Below, piece by piece: positions 1-9,244 of a DNA stretch of 64,000 nt (its first letter is position 1; the number at the start of each line of letters is the position of its first letter). The notes below the pieces were generated by a model, which had not been told where the DNA came from, searched no databases, and saw only the letters and a list, made by a program, of their open reading frames with translations. The position numbers and the translations under genes are program-made. Source of the DNA: Candidatus Marispirochaeta associata (GTDB lineage Bacteria; Spirochaetota; Spirochaetia; JC444; Marispirochaetaceae); the NCBI GenBank assembly GCA_001749745.1, contig JWTM01000532.1, forward strand, positions 248,001 to 312,000. The letters are read 5' to 3'.

Positions 1-158
1 AGGCCGGCGAGATCCTCGGCCCTATGCTCGCTACAGAGCACAATATACGATTCCTGCTGAACATGATGCGCGAGGTTCGGACTGCAATTCGCGAGTCTAA
101 TTTCCGATACTATAAAGAGGCCTTCCTGAATGAGTACGCGGGAAAACACAACCGGTAA
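1..158 (+). CDS. tgt: tRNA-guanine transglycosylase, C-terminal end (partial)
   Basis: The window opens inside a reading frame (first full codon at base 3) that ends with TAA at 156-158. The last 51 residues contain EILGPMLATEHNIRFLLNMM followed by a basic, aromatic tail, which matches the conserved C-terminal end of bacterial queuine tRNA-ribosyltransferase (typically EILGPRLNTIHNL...). The enzyme exchanges guanine-34 of GUN-anticodon tRNAs for a queuine precursor. The catalytic aspartates and zinc cysteines lie upstream of the window and cannot be checked. The frame overlaps the start of murJ by 29 bases, so the two genes are probably co-transcribed and translationally coupled. The family call rests on one short motif, so confidence is good but not complete. 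Confidence 0.8.
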   Translation, partial: AGEILGPMLATEHNIRFLLNMMREVRTAIRESNFRYYKEAFLNEYAGKHNR

Positions 159-1707
159 TAACGCCAAAAGCACCCTCGCGACGCTTATCGTCATGGGATG
201 TACCCTCGTCTCCCGGCTTTTGGGATTTGTCCGGAATGCCCTGATTGCATCCCTCTTCGGCGCCGGCGGAACCGCGAGCGTCCTGCATCTTACCTTTGCC
301 CTACCCAATAATCTGCGCAAACTAATGGCCGAAGGCGCCCTCTCGTCGGCCTTTATCCCGGAGATTTCCCGGTCGCTGGTAGAAGAGCCGGAGGGGGATC
401 GTTCGAAGAAGCTGTCTTCTCTGCTCATCGGTTTTCAATTGACGGTGCTGATTCCGGTCTCGATCTTGTCGGTTATATTCGCCGAACTGCTGATAACCCA
501 TGTACTCTCGGAAATACGCGATCCCGAGAGATTGCAGTTAGCGATCGATCTCTTCCGTTGGTTTATCTTTTACATCATTCTCATAAGTGTAAACGCCACG
601 ATGATGGCGGTCTTGAACAGCCACGGACGCTTCTTCGTTCCCGCCTTCACTCCGGTCCTCTTTTCGATTGCGGTAATCTCCAGCCTGCTGTTCTTCTATC
701 GACGCCTTGGGGTTTTCGCCATGGTTTTGGGGGTGCTCATGGGAGGTTTGGCGCAGATTCTCTTTCAATTACCGGCCTTCATCAAACAGGGCTACTCCCT
801 CATTCCCTCTTTTCGCTTTCGAAGTCCCGGCTTCCTGCGTATCATGCGCCGTTGGGGGCCGGTGGTGGCCAGTTCTTCGATCTTTTCGATTATACAGATA
901 ATCGCTATGCGCTTTGCCTCCGGAATCGATGAGAAGGGGGTGGCGGGACTGCAGAATGCGATTCTCTTCTGGCAGCTGCCGATGGGAATCTTCTCGGCTT
1001 CGGTGGTGACCGTGCTCTTCCCGCGCATGAGCCGTCAGGCGGCCCAGCGGGATACCGACGGGTTGGGGGAGACTATTCGCCTCGGGATCGATATGTTGAT
1101 CGTGCTGCTTCTCCCCTCTATGCTTGTCCTCGGATTCCTCGGAAAGGAGATCATCGCGGTAGCCTACCAGCGGAATCTCTTCACGCCTGAGGATACCCGC
1201 TATACCTTTTCAATCCTTGTGGCCTATGCCACGGGTCTCTTCTCGGTAGGCGCCTTTAACTTCATGCAGCGTTACTATTTTGCAATGAATCGCTATAGGA
1301 GCGTTACCCTTACGGCGCTTATCGTTGCTCTGGTCGACATTGTACTGAGCCTCTGGTGGAAGGAGACGGCCCTCGGCGTGGCGGGTCTGGCCTATGCCAA
1401 CACCGCAGCCTTTAGTTTGGGATTTCTCCTCCTCTATCTGCCGACATTGAGGATTACGACCATGGACACGGGAAAGCGGAATCTGATCACCCTCTGCAAG
1501 ACCGCTGCCGCATTGCTTCCGGGCTTGGCGGTTTTTTGGGGGAAAACGGTCTATTTTTCCAATTGGTGGGAAGAGGGCGCTACCTGGTCGAATCTTATAC
1601 GTTTGAGCCTTGTGGTCGGGATCTTCGCGTTGATTACCCTCTCCATGTATGTAGTTACCGGCCTAGAGGCGGTCAAGGTGCTTTTGAGATCCAAAGGAAG
1701 AGGCTAG
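130..1707 (+). CDS. murJ: Lipid II flippase MurJ
   Basis: This 525-residue polytopic membrane protein belongs to the MOP exporter superfamily (MurJ/MviN), which moves lipid-linked peptidoglycan precursor across the inner membrane. The N-terminal block reads STLATLIVMGCTLVSRLLGF followed by VRNALIASLFG and LPNNLRKLMAEGALSSAFIP, both diagnostic MurJ segments (the latter contains the conserved R-x-L-x-A-E-G loop). Alternating hydrophobic segments fit about 14 membrane helices and the length matches the family. The ATG at 130 has AAAGAGG at 114-120 as Shine-Dalgarno and overlaps the tgt end by 29 bases. A HEAT-repeat gene follows after one base, suggesting a tgt-murJ-HEAT operon. Confidence 0.95.
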   Translation: MSTRENTTGNNAKSTLATLIVMGCTLVSRLLGFVRNALIASLFGAGGTASVLHLTFALPNNLRKLMAEGALSSAFIPEISRSLVEEPEGDRSKKLSSLLIGFQLTVLIPVSILSVIFAELLITHVLSEIRDPERLQLAIDLFRWFIFYIILISVNATMMAVLNSHGRFFVPAFTPVLFSIAVISSLLFFYRRLGVFAMVLGVLMGGLAQILFQLPAFIKQGYSLIPSFRFRSPGFLRIMRRWGPVVASSSIFSIIQIIAMRFASGIDEKGVAGLQNAILFWQLPMGIFSASVVTVLFPRMSRQAAQRDTDGLGETIRLGIDMLIVLLLPSMLVLGFLGKEIIAVAYQRNLFTPEDTRYTFSILVAYATGLFSVGAFNFMQRYYFAMNRYRSVTLTALIVALVDIVLSLWWKETALGVAGLAYANTAAFSLGFLLLYLPTLRITTMDTGKRNLITLCKTAAALLPGLAVFWGKTVYFSNWWEEGATWSNLIRLSLVVGIFALITLSMYVVTGLEAVKVLLRSKGRG

Positions 1708-1708
1708 T

Positions 1709-3034
1709 ATGAAAGCTTTATGGCCATTTGTATTCATTTTTATACTTCTCGGTCCCATCACGGCCCAGGAGGAAGAGACTCCCCGTAATATCCTGGACGA
1801 TAGACGCGACGTGCTGCGCTATGGGATCGATAGCGAGGTTGTCTCCCTGCTGCAGACTTTGGGAGAAGAGGAGGAGGATAAACTCAACGACGAAGTCCTC
1901 GAGATTTACCGCAGCTCAAAGAATAGCGAACTTCGTACGGAGGCCGCCAAGCTCTTCACAACCTTCAAGTACGAAGGGGCGAAAAACGCCGTCGTCGAGG
2001 TTCTCGAGGAGTATCCGGAGGAAGAAAAGCTGCTACTCAGTTCTCTCTCATATCTAACGGCGATCGAGGCCCGGGATCAGATCGATCTAATAGAGAGCTA
2101 CACGGATAGCGAAAATCCGTCGGTTGCAGCTAAAGCGGTCGGCGCCGTCGGCCAACTGGGCGGTCCGGACGAGGCGGAGCGCTTGCGGGAGATATACGAC
2201 GAGGATGAACGGCCCGGCACGGTCAGGGCGGAAGCCTTATCGGCCCTGGGTAAGCTCGGCGATGCAAACAGTATCGAATTCCTGACCGAAATTCTAAATG
2301 ACGAGAGCCTTGAGCGCTCATTTCGTTGGCGGGCCTGTCAGGCCTTGGGAGATATCGGCGATCCGGAATCTCTGCCGGCCATCGAATCGGCCCTGAATGA
2401 CGACGACACTATCCTGCGGACCTATGCAGTGCGCGCCTTGAGGGAGTTCGACTCGGACGAGGTTTATGAACTCTTTGTCGAATCCCTAAGGGACTCCTTT
2501 TGGCGGGTGCGCTTGGCGGCCATCGAGACCCTGGGCGAACGCGGTGAAAGCCGGGCTATCGATATTCTCGAGTATAAGGCGCTTCGCGACCCCGAGGAGA
2601 AGATAAAGCTGGCGGCTATCGATGCATTAGGTCGGATAGGCGGCTCTAAAAGCTTCGGAATACTAAAAGAGATAGCCGAATCTGAAAGCTACGGGATGAG
2701 TATGCGTGTCGCGGCGCTGAACAGCCTGGGAGAACATAATTTCGCCGGATCCTTCAAGACCTTCGACGCTATCATTGAACAGGAGTGGGATACGCCCGAT
2801 TCCCGTTTGCTGGTGGAGTTGGTCAAGGTCATGACCAAAGGGGAAAATCCGAAGCTCGCCTCATATTTTGAACGCTTCATAGCTCATAGTAACGTATCAA
2901 TCGTTCTGATGGGCTTGAAGGGAATCGAGCGCAACCGCTTCGCCTCGCTCAGAGAGAAGGTCGAAGAGTTGAGCGAGGCACGAACCGCCGCTTCAGTTAG
3001 AAAAAGCGCCCGGTCCGTTCTCGATTCGCTCTAG
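1709..3034 (+). CDS. Exported HEAT-repeat protein
   Basis: This 441-residue protein has a signal peptide (MKALWPFVFIFILLGPITAQ, with cleavage probably after ITA) and then an acidic helical array. From about residue 95 to the end, repeating helix pairs are visible with motifs such as AEALSALGKLGDANSIEFL, RACQALGDIGDPESLPAIES and LAAIDALGRIGGSKSFGILK, typical of PBS-lyase/HEAT repeats. Such scaffolds bind proteins; no catalytic motif is seen. It starts one base after murJ with GGAAGAGG upstream, so it may serve an envelope or murein role, but that is inference from position. It ends 8 bp from the stop of the convergent VWA gene, leaving no room for a separate terminator. Confidence 0.8.
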   Translation: MKALWPFVFIFILLGPITAQEEETPRNILDDRRDVLRYGIDSEVVSLLQTLGEEEEDKLNDEVLEIYRSSKNSELRTEAAKLFTTFKYEGAKNAVVEVLEEYPEEEKLLLSSLSYLTAIEARDQIDLIESYTDSENPSVAAKAVGAVGQLGGPDEAERLREIYDEDERPGTVRAEALSALGKLGDANSIEFLTEILNDESLERSFRWRACQALGDIGDPESLPAIESALNDDDTILRTYAVRALREFDSDEVYELFVESLRDSFWRVRLAAIETLGERGESRAIDILEYKALRDPEEKIKLAAIDALGRIGGSKSFGILKEIAESESYGMSMRVAALNSLGEHNFAGSFKTFDAIIEQEWDTPDSRLLVELVKVMTKGENPKLASYFERFIAHSNVSIVLMGLKGIERNRFASLREKVEELSEARTAASVRKSARSVLDSL

Positions 3035-3042
3035 TAAGGACC

Positions 3043-4821
3043 TCAGTCGAAGTTCTGTAGTCCCGGTTCATCGGTAAGATGCAGCACCTGGTTTATCCGC
3101 TCCAGGGGCGATATCCACTCTCGGAAGATCATCGTAAAGGTCCCGTGGTCGGTAACCAGTTCAATGGGCCGGTCTATGCAGTTCTCGATATCCCCATGCA
3201 GGGCGGGAAAGAACTCCGTCCGCACCGGTCTAAAGCGCAAACCTTTCTCGGTAAAGCTGATCTCGGCGATTCGTTCAGGGACCTTTACCAGGAAGATCAG
3301 AAAGAAGGATGATCCTCCGCCTACCGAGCGTGTAGATTTGCCAATCCAGCGGATGTTTCTTCCGCCGTTAAAGGGATTTTGTCCGGATAGACGGAACTCG
3401 ATGGGACGATTGCCGAGTTGACGAACAGCCTGCAGAGGATGGGAACCGGCGAGCCTGGAGGATGTTATCTGCGACAAGGGAATCTTGCCGCGTCCGCCGG
3501 TCATTCCGGCTGTTTCACCGCTCTGCATCAGCGGGACCTTTCCGCTCTTCCTCGTTCCGCCTACAGCTTCAAGAGGAACCTTGTCGCGCCTAGCAGGGCT
3601 CGCCGCGCCTTCGAAGGGTACCAGGTCGGTTCCGGTGCCGCGTTCTTGTTCATCAGACCTCATACGAGGCGCCATTAAGCCGCTCTCTTCCTCTTCTTCC
3701 CGTCGCGCCTCGAGGCCCACATACGTCCGGGAATCGGCGCTGCTTTCGATATGACGCCGGAGGGGTACGATGGTGTAGAAGATCAGCAGGTAGAGGGCCA
3801 CGATGACGACAATGGCGATGAGCAGGTACTTCAGCCAGCCGTAACTGGATTCTCTCAGTTCAAACGAGATTTCACCGCTCCGGGGATAGATCCTTAGGTC
3901 GTCCCCGAAGATAAGATCGAGCTCAAGCAGGTATTCTCCCGGTTCATATCCTTCCAGGTCGACCTTGGCATTCAGCTTGGCGCTGGAATCGCCGTTTACT
4001 CGAAGCTGAACAGGCTCGGTGAGGATATTATTCTCCCGGGTCAGGATCTGATCCAATTCAACCAAGATAGACTCACTGCGGAAGTTGCGTACCGTAAAGG
4101 GGATCGTAAAGCGACTGGAAACAGCGCCTAAGTCGGAAGGAAACTCCAGAGAGGGGGCTCCGGTTGCGGTATGGCCGATTTCAGATCCGTTTCCGTCCTC
4201 ATATTTGATTACATCCACACCCAGGGTCTCCGCCATGGGGGCGAAGAGATTGTTTTCCTCATCTTCATCGCTCGCCAGGGCATCCTCTCCCCGGGGAAAC
4301 TCGATCAAGCGTACCTTCCAGCCTTCACGCTTAAGGGCGGTCGCAACAGTTACCGCCCGTTCGCGGTTTAGGAGCCGTTCCTCTTCCGTGTCGGCTGGAT
4401 AGCTGGTGCCCGGAGGAGGGTCGTGAATCCCGTCGGTGAGAATCAGGATGTTCTTGGATGTAGAGAGGGATAGTTCGGATACGTAGTCGTAGAGGTACTC
4501 CAGGGCAAAAAGCAGGTCCGTGTATTTGCCCAGGGGATGAAGAAGCATTATCCTGGCCAGGATAGCCTCCATATCGTCATTGCTCTTTATTACCCGGAAG
4601 ATCTCCCGCTCCGGGATGCTCGCGAAACTGAGTAGGTGAAATCCGTCGCCGTATTCCAGATGCTCGTCTACGATATCCTTCAGCAGGAAGTTAACCGTAT
4701 CGTCGAAGTAGGGGAACATACTCTCCGAGACATCCAACAACACGATCATATCCATCTCTTCCCCGGCGGCCGTGAAGGCTACCAGGGAGAGGAGTAGGCA
4801 AAGAACAATACGTTTTATCAT
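3043..4821 (-). CDS. Membrane-anchored von Willebrand factor A domain protein
   Basis: A 592-residue protein with a signal peptide (residues 1-20, MIKRIVLCLLLSLVAFTAAG), a VWA domain at about 24-210, a beta-rich segment to about 325, one membrane helix at about 331-353 (KYLLIAIVVIVALYLLIFYT), and a ~235-residue C-terminal part predicted to be cytoplasmic. The metal-ion-dependent adhesion site is intact: D30-x-S32-x-S34, T101 and D130 (ILILTDG). The domain therefore probably binds a divalent metal and a protein ligand outside the membrane. The C-terminal region has repeated KVPL/KIPL stretches and no recognised enzyme motif. It starts 5 bp after the greA-fusion stop and ends the reverse-strand group. 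BatA-like proteins are a loose comparison only. Confidence 0.75.
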   Translation of the reverse strand: MIKRIVLCLLLSLVAFTAAGEEMDMIVLLDVSESMFPYFDDTVNFLLKDIVDEHLEYGDGFHLLSFASIPEREIFRVIKSNDDMEAILARIMLLHPLGKYTDLLFALEYLYDYVSELSLSTSKNILILTDGIHDPPPGTSYPADTEEERLLNRERAVTVATALKREGWKVRLIEFPRGEDALASDEDEENNLFAPMAETLGVDVIKYEDGNGSEIGHTATGAPSLEFPSDLGAVSSRFTIPFTVRNFRSESILVELDQILTRENNILTEPVQLRVNGDSSAKLNAKVDLEGYEPGEYLLELDLIFGDDLRIYPRSGEISFELRESSYGWLKYLLIAIVVIVALYLLIFYTIVPLRRHIESSADSRTYVGLEARREEEEESGLMAPRMRSDEQERGTGTDLVPFEGAASPARRDKVPLEAVGGTRKSGKVPLMQSGETAGMTGGRGKIPLSQITSSRLAGSHPLQAVRQLGNRPIEFRLSGQNPFNGGRNIRWIGKSTRSVGGGSSFFLIFLVKVPERIAEISFTEKGLRFRPVRTEFFPALHGDIENCIDRPIELVTDHGTFTMIFREWISPLERINQVLHLTDEPGLQNFD

Positions 4822-4826
4822 AGAGT

Positions 4827-7523
4827 CTATAAATCTCCTTTTTCTATACTCTTCACCGTGTAATCGTAATTATTCTCGTTGATGCTGAACTGCAGGCTCT
4901 CACCTATCTTCAGGTTCCATAGCTTCATGCCGAAGGGAGACTGATAAGAAATAATATTCTTATTGGGGTCGGATTCCCAGGGGCCGTAGAACTGGAAGGT
5001 CTCTACCTTATTGGAGTTGTTGTTCTGCAGCTTAACCTTGGTACCGAAGGAGATCTGCTCCAGATTTATCTGGTTCTTATCGAAGATCTGACAGCGGTCG
5101 AGATCCTCTTGCAGTTTGCTGCGGTTTAGATTGAGGAAGTCCTGGCGCTCCTTGGCCGCCTTATACTCGGCGTTCTCCCGCAGGTCGCCCAGGTCGCTCG
5201 CCTCGCCGATCTCCTTCGAGTTGGCGGGAATCTCAACGTCGATGATATGGCGCAGCTCCTCCTGCTTACGCTGATAGCTGGCGTGGGTAACGATGAGTCC
5301 CTTGATGGTCAGGGGAACAACCTTGGTCTGGGTCTCCTCCTCGCCGAAGAACTTGAAATCGGGGAAGCGCTCGATGATCTTGTGTTTCAACTCGATGGCG
5401 ATGGAGGGATCGAGATCCTTTACATCCGACACCAAGGTAAAGAGGCGGTGGATCGAATCCTCATCGGCCTGCATCAGATAGTTTTCGAGCCGCTTCTCCT
5501 TGAAGAGGAAGTTATGGGCCTGCCGGTTGATCTTGCGGTTGGCGCTAACCTCCCGGCGGTTATTGATCTCTCTCAGGGTTATATCCACCAGGTGGATCAT
5601 ATTGATCAGAATCTTCTCGTATTCGATCCCGTATCCGGCCACCCGTTCGTCAGTCTCGAAATACTTGGCTAGCCAGATGAACGCCTCCCGGTTATCCCGG
5701 TACTTATCCATGATATCGGTAAAAAGCCCGCGGACAAGCTCCTCATGGTCGTTGGCGTAGAGCTGCTCGATGATGTAGTTGGAGAGGCTGGTGGGGAAGA
5801 TCTTGACGTAGTAGTCGGGCCAGGAGTCGAGAGCTCGAAGCTCTTCGAGGAAGCGCTTGGCAATCTCGGAGTCCTCGATCTTGGCGTAGACGGCCATTAT
5901 ATCGTCGATTTCTTCGATCAGATCATTGAAGGTTATTCCCAATCCCGGATTGAGGAAGGGATACTGCGCGACCACCTCCTCGACCAAGAGATAGGAGGCG
6001 ATAACCTGCTCGTTTACGTTAGCCGAGGCTTTGAGGATATTCGCAAAATAGGCGAACATTTCGGAGAAGTAGTCGGTGTCCGGATTCTCGACGCTCTCCA
6101 GATAGTCCCTGAGGGCGGAAACCTTGCCGAAGAAACTCTTAACCGCCTTGAAACGGTTGAAGGCCTTCTCCTCCATGGAGATCGGATTCTCCCGCACCAC
6201 GAAGACATCGAGTTTATCGGGCAGATTGCCGAAGGAGGGATCCTCCTTGAGCTTTTTGCGAGCCGTGGTGCTCCAGGAGGACCACTCGTTGGCAGTCAGT
6301 ACGGAGGGTACCAGCTCGGCCTTTATCTGTTTCATATTGGCCGCGTTATCGAAACTCTTGATAATCGTCTTCAAAGCCCAGGAGTGGTCGTTCTTGACCA
6401 TATCCTTCAGCTCGTCCCGCTTCTTGGTGACCTTCAGAACCCAGATATGGTCACGCTGCAGGGAGGTGAGGGCGTTTACCGCCATCTTGAGGGCCATGGA
6501 GTGGCCCCGCTTGCGGGCGAAGTCGATGATGATGTCGTCGCCTTTGATCGATTTGATCCGGCCGATGCCCCAGGAGCGGTGGCAGACGAAGTTGCCTTCA
6601 TCGAAGGAGATATGCTTCTCGAAGTCGGCGATCGCGTCGTGGACGTTCCGCCAACTCTGGGTCAGGTTCGATACGCGGATATATTCGTCCAATTGACTAT
6701 GGTCTTTGAACTTCTTCCGGTAGCAGTCGGTGATCTCTTTCCGGGCCCAGACATTCTTGGGATCGTAATCGAGAATTCGCTTCAGGATTTCGATTGATTT
6801 ATCCCAATCCTCGGCATCCCGGTAATAGACATAGAGGTCTTCCAGGAGCTGGGAGGCCCGCTCGGGGCTGATAGTCTTCTCAATCTTCTTATCAACGTTG
6901 AAGAAGAAGTCGGTCTCTTCAGGACAGTATTCGACCAGCTTATCCCAGATATCCTTGATATTGGTGAACATCTTTTTATTGATATAGCGGTGGATAGCCT
7001 TCTTGTAGTAGTCGATCGCCCCTTCGGTATCCTTCTCCTCTTCCTTGAACTCCGCCAGCTGACGGACGATGTCGGCTTCTTCGTAATCGACCTTGATCAG
7101 TCTTTCCCAGATCTCGATCTTACTCTCGTCCTCGTTCTGGTTTTCGTAGCATTCGGCCAGGGTGCGGAGGGCGAATTTGTTCTCTCCGTACTCGAGGATA
7201 CGCTTGCAGAGATACTCGACGATGTTCCATTTCCGGTTATCCGTGAAGATGTTGATGATCATCACCAGATTGGTGTCGTCCACAAGCTGCCGGCGTAGGG
7301 CCAGTATCCCGGCGATATAGAGACCGATAATACTGTTTTTGGTATGTTTTAGATGATCTTCACAGATCTCCCGAACCTCATCCTCGCTTCCGTCGTCGAT
7401 CACATCGGCGATAACAGCGTCCAATTCCTGAAAGTTGTGTATACTGTAGCTATTAAGGGTCGCCCGGGTCCATTTCTCTTCGTTTAATAGCTCGCTGACA
7501 GCTTTGACGCTCTGAGTAGACAT
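4827..7523 (-). CDS. greA: Transcript cleavage factor GreA fused to a long TPR-like N-terminal region
   Basis: An 898-residue protein, far longer than ordinary GreA (about 158). The GreA unit is residues 738-898: a coiled-coil finger followed by the FKBP-like domain. The tip motif ASDLGDLRENAEYKAAKERQ is intact, with D780 and E783 at the positions of the Mg-coordinating acidic pair of E. coli GreA, so RNA-polymerase backtrack rescue is expected. Residues 1-737 are mostly helical with TPR-like pairs (e.g. IDYYKKAIHRY, DKSIEILKRILDYDPKNVWA) plus a segment near 300-350 with WGIGRIKSIKGDDIIIDFA, which resembles a small barrel. Spirochaetes are known to carry such oversized GreA proteins. SD GGAG lies 8 bases before the ATG; it follows the TPR gene by 15 bp. 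Confidence 0.9.
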   Translation of the reverse strand: MSTQSVKAVSELLNEEKWTRATLNSYSIHNFQELDAVIADVIDDGSEDEVREICEDHLKHTKNSIIGLYIAGILALRRQLVDDTNLVMIINIFTDNRKWNIVEYLCKRILEYGENKFALRTLAECYENQNEDESKIEIWERLIKVDYEEADIVRQLAEFKEEEKDTEGAIDYYKKAIHRYINKKMFTNIKDIWDKLVEYCPEETDFFFNVDKKIEKTISPERASQLLEDLYVYYRDAEDWDKSIEILKRILDYDPKNVWARKEITDCYRKKFKDHSQLDEYIRVSNLTQSWRNVHDAIADFEKHISFDEGNFVCHRSWGIGRIKSIKGDDIIIDFARKRGHSMALKMAVNALTSLQRDHIWVLKVTKKRDELKDMVKNDHSWALKTIIKSFDNAANMKQIKAELVPSVLTANEWSSWSTTARKKLKEDPSFGNLPDKLDVFVVRENPISMEEKAFNRFKAVKSFFGKVSALRDYLESVENPDTDYFSEMFAYFANILKASANVNEQVIASYLLVEEVVAQYPFLNPGLGITFNDLIEEIDDIMAVYAKIEDSEIAKRFLEELRALDSWPDYYVKIFPTSLSNYIIEQLYANDHEELVRGLFTDIMDKYRDNREAFIWLAKYFETDERVAGYGIEYEKILINMIHLVDITLREINNRREVSANRKINRQAHNFLFKEKRLENYLMQADEDSIHRLFTLVSDVKDLDPSIAIELKHKIIERFPDFKFFGEEETQTKVVPLTIKGLIVTHASYQRKQEELRHIIDVEIPANSKEIGEASDLGDLRENAEYKAAKERQDFLNLNRSKLQEDLDRCQIFDKNQINLEQISFGTKVKLQNNNSNKVETFQFYGPWESDPNKNIISYQSPFGMKLWNLKIGESLQFSINENNYDYTVKSIEKGDL

Positions 7524-7538
7524 CTTCCTAACTCCATT

Positions 7539-8486
7539 CTAGTTTGCATATAGTTCGTAAACTTGCTGATCTAATATCCTGATCTTCTCCAAAACCTCGT
7601 CAATCTTTGTCTTGGAGTCTTTAATACTTATATAATGATCGATCAGCCAAAAATAGCGATTGATCAAGCGAGGTACGAGTTTTTCCTGTTCATCGGATTC
7701 GCCCATACGCTTTTCCAGACTGTAGATGCTCTGGCGCAGTTTTCCCAACTCTAAAGGCCGCAGTTCCCGTTTTACTGAGAAGACTCCGTAGAGAACACCG
7801 AAAACCGGAATCCACTCTTTGGCGATCTCTTCGGAATATCCCTTGCTCTCCACTTCGTCGATTAACCGCCGTATCATCAGGGATTCGAGAAACTGCAGAT
7901 CGATTCCCTGGGGATTAATATAAAAGGCCTCCCTGAAGAAGACCTTGGAGACCTTTACCTCGTTGATGAATGCATAGCAATCAGCTAATTCGGCCAGGTA
8001 GCCGGCATTTTCCCCATCACCGGCGGAGGCCAGTTCCAAATGTTCTACCGCATGTTGGTAGTCGCCGCAGCCCTTCAAGGCTAATCCGAGCCTAAACTGA
8101 AGCTCCGGATCCTGGGCGTCCGTTTCGCGGGCGAAGCTGCGATAGGCCTCGTACGCGCTGCTGAATACCCACTGTTTCAGAGCGTAGAGGCAGTCTTCCT
8201 CCGCCCCGGCTATATGGTCCAGAAAATAGTGAAACGCCTTCCATTCGCGGATGAGAATATCTCCCCGTTCCAGGCCGGTACCAGTGTTATCGAACCTATC
8301 GAATCGCTCCTTCCAAAAGTGAACGCATTTGAGCGAGGAGAGCACCTCCTCATCCTCGAAGTCCGCCCGCAGCGCATCTTCAAGATTCGACTCCGCATTC
8401 TTGAAATCACCTTTCCGTGCGCAATCATAAGCGGCGGAAAGCAACTCACGTAACTTCCCAGAGCGGTACTTCGTGTTGCTGTCCAT
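7539..8486 (-). CDS. TPR-like helical protein of unknown function
   Basis: A 315-residue soluble helical protein. Tetratricopeptide-like pairs are visible (RKGDFKNAESNLEDALRADF near the start; FRLGLALKGCGDYQHAVEHL in the middle), indicating a protein-binding scaffold; no signal peptide or catalytic motif is seen. The start is placed at the second ATG (8486) because the upstream ATG at 8498 lies inside a perfect TATAAT -10 box and cannot be transcribed from that promoter. It is the first gene of a reverse group with the GreA fusion (15 bp gap), whose N-terminal part is also TPR-like, so the two may act together. That link is inference. Confidence 0.65.
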   Translation of the reverse strand: MDSNTKYRSGKLRELLSAAYDCARKGDFKNAESNLEDALRADFEDEEVLSSLKCVHFWKERFDRFDNTGTGLERGDILIREWKAFHYFLDHIAGAEEDCLYALKQWVFSSAYEAYRSFARETDAQDPELQFRLGLALKGCGDYQHAVEHLELASAGDGENAGYLAELADCYAFINEVKVSKVFFREAFYINPQGIDLQFLESLMIRRLIDEVESKGYSEEIAKEWIPVFGVLYGVFSVKRELRPLELGKLRQSIYSLEKRMGESDEQEKLVPRLINRYFWLIDHYISIKDSKTKIDEVLEKIRILDQQVYELYAN

Positions 8487-8496
8487 CTGTCCGTTC

Positions 8497-8524
8497 ATTA
8501 TATCATCCTGAATATATTAGTCAA
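8497..8524 (-). promoter_or_regulatory. Sigma-70 promoter for the TPR/greA group
   Basis: On the reverse strand TTGACT (8519-8524) and TATAAT (8497-8502) are separated by 16 bp. Transcription would begin around 8490, only about 4 bases before the ATG at 8486, and no Shine-Dalgarno sequence is present, so the mRNA would be nearly leaderless. Confidence 0.65.
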
Positions 8525-8603
8525 TTAGCGGACAAAGAGCCGAAGTGTACTAGAAAAGACAAAACCTTGACAAGATTGCAATTATGCCTAGCCCTGACTT
8601 CGC

Positions 8604-8633
8604 TTGCAATCGTGCCTTAAGGCGATGTATAAA
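8604..8633 (+). promoter_or_regulatory. Candidate sigma-70 promoter for apt
   Basis: TTGCAA (8604-8609) and TATAAA (8628-8633) are spaced by 18 bp. The predicted start is near 8640, leaving a short leader that contains GGGAGAAG ahead of the apt ATG at 8655. Confidence 0.5.
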
Positions 8634-8654
8634 CAAGTTCGGGAGAAGATTTGA

Positions 8655-9197
8655 ATGTATGATCCAGATGTTTCCAAGACCCTCGATCAGGTAATCCGCC
8701 GCGTACCGGATTTCCCAAAGCCGGGAATTCTCTTCTACGATATTACCAGCATCCTGGCTGATCCGGATTCCTTCAAACTGGTTATCGATACCATGGAACG
8801 CCGTTACCGGGAGGAGGCCTTCGATGCGGTAGCCGCCATCGAGGCCCGGGGCTTTGTCTTCGCCTCTCCCTTCGCTATTCGGACCGGCATTCCGTTGATC
8901 CTGATTCGTAAAGCGGGGAAGCTTCCCGGAGAGACTATCAGTCAGAAAATCAGTCTCGAATACGGCGAGGATGAACTGCATGTACATACCGCCGATGTTC
9001 CTTCCGGGGGGCGGGTGCTCCTGGTCGACGATCTGATTGCTACCGGCGGAACCCTATCCGGTGCGGTGGAGCTGATCCGTAAGGGGGGCGGGCAGGTGAG
9101 CGATCTATTCGGCGTCGTCGGTCTGCCGTTCCTGCAATATGCAGCCAAGCTCCCGGACTTGACGGTAACCACCCTGGTCGATTATCAGGGTGAATAG
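8655..9197 (+). CDS. apt: Adenine phosphoribosyltransferase
   Basis: A 180-residue cytosolic enzyme that converts adenine plus PRPP to AMP in purine salvage. The N-terminal block VPDFPKPGILFYDITSILAD is the hallmark of the APT family, and the PRPP-binding loop reads VLLVDDLIATGGT near residue 120. EARGFVFA in the middle is also conserved. Length matches the family. The ATG is preceded by GGGAGAAG with a 9-base gap. The gene stands alone on the forward strand between the divergent TPR gene and a tRNA pair. Nothing unusual is seen. Confidence 0.96.
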   Translation: MYDPDVSKTLDQVIRRVPDFPKPGILFYDITSILADPDSFKLVIDTMERRYREEAFDAVAAIEARGFVFASPFAIRTGIPLILIRKAGKLPGETISQKISLEYGEDELHVHTADVPSGGRVLLVDDLIATGGTLSGAVELIRKGGGQVSDLFGVVGLPFLQYAAKLPDLTVTTLVDYQGE

Positions 9198-9199
9198 TA

Positions 9200-9228
9200 T
9201 TGACAGTTTTTTACGGATATAGTAATTT
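9200..9228 (+). promoter_or_regulatory. Candidate promoter for the tRNA-Gln/tRNA-Glu pair
   Basis: A perfect TTGACA lies at 9200-9205, just after the apt stop. The -10 is weak: TAATTT at 9223-9228 has the right 17 bp spacing but matches the consensus at only three positions, while TATAGT at 9218-9223 is too close. A start near 9235 would fit the tRNA beginning at 9245. Confidence 0.35.
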
Positions 9229-9244
9229 TTCGTCCAGAAAACGA

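Noticed and set aside
5745..6797. 350-residue open frame antisense to the greA fusion
   Set aside because: It mirrors the codon pattern of the reverse gene and its product has repeated low-information V/L/G/D composition with no recognisable motif.
8487..8498. Start of the TPR gene at the ATG at 8498
   Set aside because: That ATG overlaps the TATAAT box of its own promoter, so it would not be in the transcript.
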